A stretch of 13,014 nucleotides of DNA from Acidaminococcales bacterium (GTDB lineage: Bacteria; Bacillota; Negativicutes; Acidaminococcales; JAISLQ01). Positions 8,101-13,014 of the stretch are shown here, piece by piece; the first letter of the stretch is position 1; every line of letters starts with the position of its first letter. The notes under the pieces were generated by a model. The model was not told the origin of the DNA. It worked only from the letters and a program-made list of their open reading frames with translations, and did no database searches. The position numbers were made by a program, and so were the translations under genes. The stretch spans positions 1 through 13,014 of the forward strand of contig JAISPA010000013.1 in assembly GCA_031275255.1 (NCBI GenBank), written 5' to 3'.

Positions 8101-9962
8101 ATACCCTGCAACGGGAGGATGTAATTGTTTGCTATATCTTCAATTCGATCTGCCACAGGTTTTTTCACGATGGCCGGGTTTTGCGCCGGGGCGTCTGTGC
8201 TTGACAGGGCTATGGCAAAATCATCGCATAGCTGGCTAAAATCCGTTGGCGTTGGCAATAGCCGCGGGTTTGGCAGATTCGTTTCAAGTTCCTGCTCATC
8301 GCTCGTTGTTATTGCGCCGTTACATTTGTACACAAATTCCAAGTCATCTATCGAAACGGGCATGGCCTTAAAAAGCGTAACTTTTCCCGGTATGTACGAC
8401 AGATCTTCGGAATGCGCATAAACAAACGAGGCGGCGTCTTTTACCGAATACTCGTTGCCGGAAAAAACAATAGGCCGACACTCTGAATGGCGTATCATAA
8501 AGAGTTTTTTGCGAACATCTTCGAGTTGCCGAAGTATGGCGTTTCGCCTGGCTGCCGCCGTCTCCGCCACTGCCGCCATTTCATCTGAATTGTGGCGATC
8601 CATATAATCCGATATGCCATCAACGGAATGAGCCATAACGCTATTGTCGTCGCTGGTAACTGTAACACATAAGGGCCGGATAGCTTCAGGAATTTTGTCA
8701 TATATGACGCTTAGCGCCTTGGGAGCATAACTCGTCACAAGCACGCTATTGCCTCTGGCCAAAAAATGCCCGAGGAGATTTGCGATGGTATGTGTTTTGC
8801 CTGTCCCGGGAGGCCCCTGCACTAATACCGCATTATAGCGTTCAATACGCTCCGCAATCTCAAGTTGTTCCCGATTTGCGGATTTCGACAACAAAATATC
8901 AGGATTTTCACCGTTTGTCTTTGCCAAACTTACGCCTATATCTGCTTCCGTTGCCGGTTCCGGCACTTTAATTGTTCCGCCAGACACTATTTCGCCAATA
9001 AATGTGGGGAATGCCTTTGTCCTCTCAATATTTCCGATAATTGCTTCAATAGCTTTTGATGTGCCATCAATCTTCTTGCGCACGAAGAAAACAGTGTCGT
9101 TCATTGAGACGGTCAGCCGGGAATTTGCCGCTTCATCTTGGCTGCCAAAGGCAATGAATTTACTGTCCCCGGACAATCTGTGCGTAAACGCTTTAATAAA
9201 ATCCGAAGCGCCGACGCGGTCCATTGGATGGTAATAATTCTCAAGCAGTTTTTTTTGAGCATCCTTGACGACCGAATGATTGATATCCGCAATATCGGAC
9301 AGCAGCGAAGCGTATAATTCCGGTGCGTTGTCGGTATCGCAGATCGTCAGGACGTTTTCAGCTGCGTCCAAATGTATGGCAACGCGTTTCAACAGGATTG
9401 GGTGATTGTATTTAGCGTCATCGTCAAGTCGCAGAACGCCATTTCCCACCATAAGTTCTTGCGTCTCTGTTTCGCGGTTAATGTCTGTATATACGTTGAA
9501 CAGGCGCATAAACAGCGCGCGCGCCGACGCAATGACGCGTTGCCTGGCAACCCATTGTCCGCGCAAAGAAACCCATTTATCGTAATCATGTTTTAATCCC
9601 TGCCTGGCGGCGAACTTGTCGCCGCCGGGCAATTCGGGCATGACTTCGGCACTTTGCCTGTAGTCGTGCCAGCCCGGCATAAGATAGGGCTCAAGGGCGT
9701 CGCTTGGCCTGGGGCATATTTGAAAATCCGGTTTTTTAACTCGGAGCAGCGCATTGGGGCTGAAATCTTCCGGTTCCGTTTCGTCTGAGGCGGCGGAATC
9801 CTGGAATGACAACTGCACATACCCTTCATATTCCAGTTCCAGTATTTTGCTTGTAAAGAGGGTAAAAAGCTGCTGGTTTATGTCCGTTACAACTTTGCCG
9901 CGCAAAGAGGCAAGCTCGCCGATATATTGATATAACGCGGCAACTTTTTCAAATGTTTCCAT
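5130..9962 (-). CDS. Large SF1 (DNA2/NAM7-like) helicase with C-terminal PDDEXK-type nuclease
   Basis: A 1610-residue cytosolic protein with no membrane segment. The N-terminal 360 residues match nothing I recognise. Helicase motifs follow in order: Walker A GPPGTGKT (383-390), Walker B VDEASQ (1076-1081), motif III GDDKQVSPL (1100-1108), LREHFRC (1153-1159), HFQGDERDVIFLS (1271-1283) and VAASRAKEQL (1311-1320). About 680 residues lie between motifs I and II, far more than the core fold needs. A Vsr/MTES_1575-like nuclease spans about 1360-1465, with catalytic-type residues D1394, E1407 and D1409 (RIDMAV, ALECDGEAWH). A separate C-terminal domain (about 1540-1608) has a DKRATGG-x3-WV motif. 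Helicase-nuclease fusions of this build occur among phage-defence genes, so a defence role is likely but unproven; DNA repair is the alternative. Part of the gene is very AT-rich (17 G/C in 7801-7860). The start at 9962 has a weak AAGG ribosome site. It forms an operon with the ydbC-like gene. Confidence 0.9.
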   Translation of the reverse strand: METFEKVAALYQYIGELASLRGKVVTDINQQLFTLFTSKILELEYEGYVQLSFQDSAASDETEPEDFSPNALLRVKKPDFQICPRPSDALEPYLMPGWHDYRQSAEVMPELPGGDKFAARQGLKHDYDKWVSLRGQWVARQRVIASARALFMRLFNVYTDINRETETQELMVGNGVLRLDDDAKYNHPILLKRVAIHLDAAENVLTICDTDNAPELYASLLSDIADINHSVVKDAQKKLLENYYHPMDRVGASDFIKAFTHRLSGDSKFIAFGSQDEAANSRLTVSMNDTVFFVRKKIDGTSKAIEAIIGNIERTKAFPTFIGEIVSGGTIKVPEPATEADIGVSLAKTNGENPDILLSKSANREQLEIAERIERYNAVLVQGPPGTGKTHTIANLLGHFLARGNSVLVTSYAPKALSVIYDKIPEAIRPLCVTVTSDDNSVMAHSVDGISDYMDRHNSDEMAAVAETAAARRNAILRQLEDVRKKLFMIRHSECRPIVFSGNEYSVKDAASFVYAHSEDLSYIPGKVTLFKAMPVSIDDLEFVYKCNGAITTSDEQELETNLPNPRLLPTPTDFSQLCDDFAIALSSTDAPAQNPAIVKKPVADRIEDIANNYILPLQGIEKWATTAAADGKRGGGYRRRWEKLCSLIEDAAQFSSRNAVCLTGRIIDVNPEITCEMITGNIPRLKSIAKKGKLSALDFIFNIFNKEATIVFNGVKINGKLMSSGDDLETLLAFIEIGKKRDGIAPLWNELPGKGGAPEFNALGDEPENIAIRFVDKIRHYLDWHQNKFPVFKQDVESTGLSFEKVFPIAAMDTEQIQIEKLFQGIVGGLPKQLKSVHDWESYQFEKSRKNTLLDAAKSRKNTVLGLLSENSLSASSICKKLKSAVATNDKEAYRAGYAQLETVYAKYEDIQKKSGILGKIRKHAPKWAEAIEGRQGVHGASVCPDNIEDAWKWKQFAGIIDGITAQPFESLQKDNALLSVKLREATAELAANQAWFHLLRKTESNLDMRQALQGWKLTVKKIGKGTGKKAPLYRRRAREQMSVCLDAVPAWIMPIGKALDSLNPAENKFDVIIVDEASQCDLSSLGILYMAKKAIIVGDDKQVSPLAVGIDVDRVNALMDIYIDKIPNHWLYDAKASLYDIALTTFQPLMLREHFRCLPDIIGYSNKLSYDYKIKPLRDAATAKLAPQVVNYRVSGGARERNKTNPREAQSILSLIAACIEQPEYSKMTFGVISLLGDQQAQLIQTQILKCLPASTIEERRMIFGNASHFQGDERDVIFLSLVDSNEGDGPLRMTGDGIDASTKQRYNVAASRAKEQLWVVHSLDCVKDLKPGDIRRDLLEYAHNPSAYSQKIDRIMKKSDSAFEEAVAKTLTAAGYTIVQQYQVGSAYRIDMAVSCGNRKIALECDGEAWHSSEYQIRSDMERQAILERIGWTFIRIRGSEYYRHPQKTMEGVFAQLRECGIVPENNAGDTSVPQTSALLERVKTRAAQLLDGQSILAPLGAPGPGAFDMPFSKENEPCPAKPKNGPKKIAGQISAPASSLKDALNKIGAAYIDKRATGGSFLWVLDTPDAHGAIENALQKYGTQYCFEKRGSVATEGKPAWRVKQG
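5133..5137 (-). promoter_or_regulatory. Ribosome binding site of the ydbC-like gene, inside the helicase gene end
   Basis: AGGGG on the minus strand lies in the last sense codons of the helicase gene, seven bases before the ATG at 5125. This implies translational coupling of the two genes. Confidence 0.6.
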
Positions 9963-10022
9963 ATTTATTGCCTTTTGTATATACTGTTTGCTTTGCCTGT
10001 AGCTAAATTAATCAACACTGCT

Positions 10023-10051
10023 ATTATACCGCGCAATGGCCAGGAAAACAA
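10023..10051 (-). promoter_or_regulatory. Sigma-A-type promoter of the helicase-ydbC operon
   Basis: On the minus strand, TTGTTT (10051-10046) and a perfect TATAAT (10028-10023) are 17 bp apart. Transcription would start near 10016, giving a leader of about 54 bases before ATG 9962. Confidence 0.65.
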
Positions 10052-10055
10052 GGGA

Positions 10056-10065
10056 TGGGCGCCCA
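10056..10065. promoter_or_regulatory. Palindrome between divergent promoters, possible operator
   Basis: TGGGCGCCCA is a perfect 10-bp palindrome 5 bp from the minus-strand -35 and 19 bp from the plus-strand -35. A regulator could bind here, but short GC palindromes also arise by chance. Confidence 0.25.
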
Positions 10066-10083
10066 ATTCAGCTCGCGGTTGTC

Positions 10084-10112
10084 TTGACGTTTTAGCTATT
10101 TGAATATACAAT
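10084..10112 (+). promoter_or_regulatory. Sigma-A-type promoter of the ecfA1-ecfA2-ecfT-truA operon
   Basis: TTGACG (10084-10089) and TACAAT (10107-10112) are 17 bp apart; each matches consensus in five of six positions. Transcription would start near 10119, about 56 bases before ATG 10176. Confidence 0.7.
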
Positions 10113-10175
10113 TATTCCTATAAAACGGCTTGTTCGGCGGCGGGCGGCGTAAAGTTTTTTCCTTGGGGGACGGAT

Positions 10176-11009
10176 ATGCGCGATTACATCATCGTTACGG
10201 AGAATTTATCCTATAGTTATAAAACGGCCGGCGGCGCTCAAATCAATGCTTTAAGCGGCGTGTCGCTCAAAATAGAGCGCGGCGAATTCGTCGCGATCGT
10301 CGGCGTGAACGGCTCTGGCAAATCCACGCTGGCCAAACACTTCAACGCGCTCATCCCGCCCCAGTCCGGCAAATGCGTAGTGTGCGGCTGCGATTGCGCA
10401 GATAGCCAAAACACCCTGCTGATAAGGCAGAACGTTGGCATGGTTTTTCAAAATCCGGACAATCAGATAGTGGCGGCCCTGGTGGAGGAAGATGTGGCTT
10501 TCGGCCCGGAAAACATCGGGATGCCGCCGGAGATGATCCGCGAACGTGTGCGCTTCGCCCTGGCGGCCGTAGGCATGGAAGATTACCGCCGGCAGGCGCC
10601 GCACATGCTTTCGGGCGGGCAGAAGCAGCGGGTGGCCATAGCCGGCGTGCTGGCCCTTCAACCCTCCTGCATGGTGCTGGATGAGCCGACCGCGATGCTT
10701 GACCCTTTGGGCCGCCGGGAAGTGTTGTCCGCCGTGCTGGAGCTTAACCGGCAAAAAGGCATAACTATTGTCTATATTACCCATTTCATGCGGGAGGCGG
10801 CCCTGGCCGACCGGATAATCGTCATGGACGGCGGGCGCGCGGCGCTGGCAGGACAGCCCAAAGAAGTGTTTTATCAGGCGGAAAAGCTTAAAAAGCTGGG
10901 GCTTGACGTTCCGCTGCCCGCCGACATAGCCTGGCGGCTGAGACAAAAGGGCGTATCTGTGCCGCCCGTGGTTACCGAAGAAGAATTGGCGGTGGCTTTA
11001 TGCCGTTGA
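10176..11009 (+). CDS. ecfA1: ECF transporter ATPase EcfA1
   Basis: A 277-residue ABC ATPase on the cytoplasmic side of the energy-coupling factor module; it pairs with EcfA2 and drives EcfT during vitamin or metal-ion import. All motifs are present: Walker A GVNGSGKST (43-51), Q-loop FQNPDNQ (91-97, typical of this family), signature LSGGQKQR (145-152), Walker B CMVLDEP (165-171) and switch His203 (ITHFMREA). The length is normal. The start at 10176 has GGGGGA a few bases upstream. It is the first gene of the operon and overlaps ecfA2 by 10 bases. In many Bacillota this gene follows rplQ at the end of a ribosomal protein cluster; here it has its own promoter and a divergent helicase gene instead. 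The A1/A2 order is assigned by position and by family resemblance. Confidence 0.93.
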   Translation: MRDYIIVTENLSYSYKTAGGAQINALSGVSLKIERGEFVAIVGVNGSGKSTLAKHFNALIPPQSGKCVVCGCDCADSQNTLLIRQNVGMVFQNPDNQIVAALVEEDVAFGPENIGMPPEMIRERVRFALAAVGMEDYRRQAPHMLSGGQKQRVAIAGVLALQPSCMVLDEPTAMLDPLGRREVLSAVLELNRQKGITIVYITHFMREAALADRIIVMDGGRAALAGQPKEVFYQAEKLKKLGLDVPLPADIAWRLRQKGVSVPPVVTEEELAVALCR

Positions 11010-11875
11010 GTTTGGAAAACGTTTCTTATGTATATATGAAAGGCACGCCTTACGAAAGGCGGGCGGTAGACAACGTCAGCCTGGAAATTCAAAAAGGGGA
11101 ATTTGTCGCGCTCATCGGACATTCCGGCTCCGGCAAGTCAACGCTGGCCCAGCATATGGCCGGGCTTTTGCCGCCGCTGGCCGGGCAGGTAAAAATCGAC
11201 GGTACGGATCCGTGCGCCAAAGGGAAGGAAGCTCTGACAGCGCGGCGCAAAGCCGGGCTGGTGTTTCAATATCCCGAACACCAATTGTTCGCGGAGACGG
11301 TATTTGACGATGTGGCTTTCGGCCCGCGCAACCTTGGCCTCGCGGAAGAAGAAGTCAGGGAGAGGGCGGCGACGGCTTTGGATTTTGCGCAAATGCCGAT
11401 CGAAGAATTCGGCGCCCGCTCGCCTTTTCAGCTTTCCGGCGGGCAGATGCGCAAGGCGGCGATCGCCGGCGTGATCGCCATGCGCCCGGACTATCTTATC
11501 CTCGACGAGCCGACGGCCGGCTTTGACCCTTTGGCGCGCGGCCTGTTTTATGAAGAATTGAAAAACCTTCATAAAAAAAGCGGCATGGCGGTGATCATGA
11601 TCACGCACAGCATGGAGGAAGCCATTGAACTGGCCAGGCGGCTTTTGGTCATGTCCGGCGGCAGGATAATCATCGACGGGCAGCCGGAGCGGATATTCCG
11701 CGAACAAAGGGGCGAGCTTTTAGCCGCCGGCGTAACCGCGCCGGCCATAGTTTCCCTGACCGACCGCCTGCGGGCGCACGGATTCAGCATCAATGCCGAT
11801 TGCCTGGACGCGGACGACCTGGTGGCGGAACTTTTGGCCGTCCTGCCGGGAAAGGGGCCTGGCGATGCTCGGTAA
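11000..11875 (+). CDS. ecfA2: ECF transporter ATPase EcfA2
   Basis: The second, non-identical ATPase of the ECF module, 291 residues. Motifs: Walker A GHSGSGKST (40-48), Q-loop FQYPEHQLF (89-97, the Tyr-Pro-Glu form usual in EcfA2), signature LSGGQMRK (145-152), Walker B LILDEP (166-171) and switch His203 (ITHSMEEA). The ATG lies within the last codons of ecfA1 (10-base overlap), so the two are translationally coupled, matching the 1:1 stoichiometry of the complex. The end overlaps ecfT by 11 bases. No key residue is missing. Confidence 0.93.
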   Translation: MPLSLENVSYVYMKGTPYERRAVDNVSLEIQKGEFVALIGHSGSGKSTLAQHMAGLLPPLAGQVKIDGTDPCAKGKEALTARRKAGLVFQYPEHQLFAETVFDDVAFGPRNLGLAEEEVRERAATALDFAQMPIEEFGARSPFQLSGGQMRKAAIAGVIAMRPDYLILDEPTAGFDPLARGLFYEELKNLHKKSGMAVIMITHSMEEAIELARRLLVMSGGRIIIDGQPERIFREQRGELLAAGVTAPAIVSLTDRLRAHGFSINADCLDADDLVAELLAVLPGKGPGDAR

Positions 11876-12665
11876 CATAACTTTCGGACAATATTTCCCC
11901 GGCGACACGCCTGTGCACAAACTGGATCCGCGCACCAAGATCATCCTGACCATCATTGTCATTGCGGCCACTTTTACGGCGGCGGATTTTTGGGCTTACA
12001 GCCTGTTGACCGCTTTTTTTGTCTTTGTTACGGCTTTGGGCCGATTGAGTTTTGTCCGGCTTCTGCGTTCGGTCAAACCGCTCTGGCCGATAATTCTGAT
12101 TACCTTTTTTGTGCATGTTTTCAGCGGGCAGGGGGAGACGCTCTTTCGCCTGTTTATATTTAAAATAACCGGGGCCGGTTTGACGCAGGGAATTTTAATG
12201 AGCCTGCGGTTGGTCTTTCTGATCTTGTTTTCCTCGCTCATGACCATGACCACCTCCCCCCTTGAACTGACCGACGGCCTGGAGAGGTTGCTGCGCCCTT
12301 TCCGCAGGATCGGCCTGCCGGCGCACGAACTGGCCATGATGATGACCATAGCCTTGCGTTTCATTCCGACGCTTTTGCAGGAAACGGAAAGGATCATGAT
12401 GGCGCAAAGCGCGCGCGGCGCTGATTTTAAGAGCGGCGGTTTGACGCGCAAGGCCAGAAACATACTGACGCTGATTGTGCCGCTTTTTTTAAGCGCCTTT
12501 CGCCGGGCGGACGAATTGGCCACGGCGATGGAAGCGCGCTGTTACCACGGCGGCGAGGGGCGCACCCGGATGCATGAACTGGCTCTGGCAAAAAGCGACG
12601 CCTTAGCCGCTTTGATCGTCGTTTTTCTGGCGGCGGTTTTGGCCTTTATCAAATGGTGCGGATAA
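11865..12665 (+). CDS. ecfT: ECF transporter transmembrane protein EcfT
   Basis: The membrane scaffold that links the two ATPases to exchangeable S components, 266 residues. Hydrophobic segments are seen at about 25-45, 43-58, 72-87, 104-127, 198-212 and 245-263. The cytoplasmic coupling region between holds the first Ala-Arg-Gly motif (183-185, in AQSARGADF) and a second copy reading Ala-Arg-Cys (224-226, in AMEARCYHGG). The start is ATG 11865: AAAGGGG at about 11851-11857 is seven bases upstream, and the conserved N-terminus (HKLDPRTK at 18-25) follows. An in-frame ATG at 11793 would add 24 Trp/Arg-rich residues read from inside ecfA2 and is rejected. No S component is encoded in the window, so this is a shared (group II) module. 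Confidence 0.92.
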   Translation: MLGNITFGQYFPGDTPVHKLDPRTKIILTIIVIAATFTAADFWAYSLLTAFFVFVTALGRLSFVRLLRSVKPLWPIILITFFVHVFSGQGETLFRLFIFKITGAGLTQGILMSLRLVFLILFSSLMTMTTSPLELTDGLERLLRPFRRIGLPAHELAMMMTIALRFIPTLLQETERIMMAQSARGADFKSGGLTRKARNILTLIVPLFLSAFRRADELATAMEARCYHGGEGRTRMHELALAKSDALAALIVVFLAAVLAFIKWCG

Positions 12666-12666
12666 A

Positions 12667-13014
12667 ATGCGCAGGCTGAAACTTACCGTCGCTTACGACG
12701 GCACAGGCTATCACGGTTTTCAGCGCCAGAAAGGCCAGCCGACCGTTCAGGCCGTGCTGGAGGACCGTCTCGCGCTCATCTTCGGCCAGCCGGTAACTTT
12801 CAGCGCGGCCGGGCGTACGGACGCCGGCGTGCACGCCTTGGGGCAGGTAATGTCCTGCTCGGCCGAAGGCCGCATCCCCACGGAAAACATCCTGCCGGCC
12901 GCCCGTTCGGTGCTGCCGGCGCAGATTGCGGTCATAGAGGCCGCAGAAGTTGAGGAGAGCTTTCATGCCCGCCGCAGCGCCAAGGGCAAGCGCTATATTT
13001 ACAAGATAGCGGAA
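12667..13014 (+). CDS. truA: tRNA pseudouridine synthase A, N-terminal part (runs off the right edge)
   Basis: TruA isomerises uridines 38-40 in the anticodon stem-loop of many tRNAs. The 116 visible residues show the family start (LTVAYDGTGYHGFQRQ, 6-21), the catalytic motif GRTDAGVHA (49-57) with Asp52 as nucleophile, and the FHARRSAKGKRYIYKI segment near the edge. The ATG is one base after the ecfT stop, with only a weak GGAT-type ribosome site, so translation is probably coupled. The ecfT-truA junction is common in Bacillota, where rplM and rpsI usually follow; that lies outside the window. Confidence 0.95.
   Translation, partial: MRRLKLTVAYDGTGYHGFQRQKGQPTVQAVLEDRLALIFGQPVTFSAAGRTDAGVHALGQVMSCSAEGRIPTENILPAARSVLPAQIAVIEAAEVEESFHARRSAKGKRYIYKIAE

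Larger units (their letters stand above)
9963..10175. other. Divergent promoter region between helicase gene and ecfA1
   Basis: This 213-bp gap carries one promoter for each direction. The two transcripts would start about 100 bp apart and move away from each other. A 10-bp palindrome (10056-10065) lies between the two -35 elements. I see no riboswitch or attenuator in either leader (about 54-56 bases each). Confidence 0.6.

Noticed and set aside
10251..10946. 231-codon minus-strand ORF inside ecfA1
   Set aside because: It is antisense to a fully motif-supported ATPase.
11793..11864. N-terminal extension of EcfT
   Set aside because: It is Trp/Arg-rich and translated from inside ecfA2; ATG 11865 has a ribosome site and the conserved N-terminus.
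1..13014. CRISPR array, tRNA/rRNA genes, transposases or integrase
   Set aside because: No regularly spaced repeats, no tRNA-like T-arm signature and no transposase or recombinase motif was seen.

Overview
The window looks like a chromosomal segment of a Gram-positive-lineage bacterium (Bacillota; possibly Negativicutes, but that is a guess from the gene set and moderate GC, not something the sequence proves). The strongest taxonomic hints are the ecfA1-ecfA2-ecfT-truA gene order and the YdbC/PC4-like single-stranded DNA-binding protein, both typical of Bacillota.

Layout from left to right. (1) The N-terminal 388 codons of clpB run leftward off the window. (2) Divergent to it is a 354-residue conserved protein of unknown function with one C-terminal membrane anchor. 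(3) About 0.7 kb then holds no convincing gene, but is rich in inverted repeats, has a tandem octamer array, one weak small-ORF candidate, and ends in a structured leader. (4) A complete methyl-accepting chemotaxis protein follows, closed by a good intrinsic terminator. (5) On the minus strand lies a two-gene unit: a 1610-residue SF1 helicase with a C-terminal PDDEXK-like nuclease, followed after 4 nt by an 82-residue YdbC/PC4-like protein. (6) A 213-bp divergent promoter region comes next, with one well-formed sigma-A-type promoter on each strand and a 10-bp palindrome between them. (7) Last is a tightly packed plus-strand operon ecfA1-ecfA2-ecfT-truA; the two ATPases and the transmembrane protein overlap by 10-11 nt, and truA runs off the right edge.

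How the genes work together. EcfA1, EcfA2 and EcfT form the shared energising module of a group II ECF vitamin/metal importer; no substrate-binding S component is present, so S subunits must be encoded elsewhere. TruA is a tRNA pseudouridine synthase carried along in the same transcript. ClpB is a protein disaggregase. The chemoreceptor has its own transcription unit.

The best candidate for an undescribed system is the helicase-nuclease plus YdbC-like pair. It resembles single-protein helicase-nuclease phage-defence factors in architecture (SF1 motor plus Vsr/MTES_1575-type nuclease), part of it is strikingly AT-rich, and it sits between unrelated genes. Its pairing with a translationally coupled ssDNA-binding protein is worth testing. 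No tRNA, rRNA, CRISPR array, transposase or integrase was recognised.
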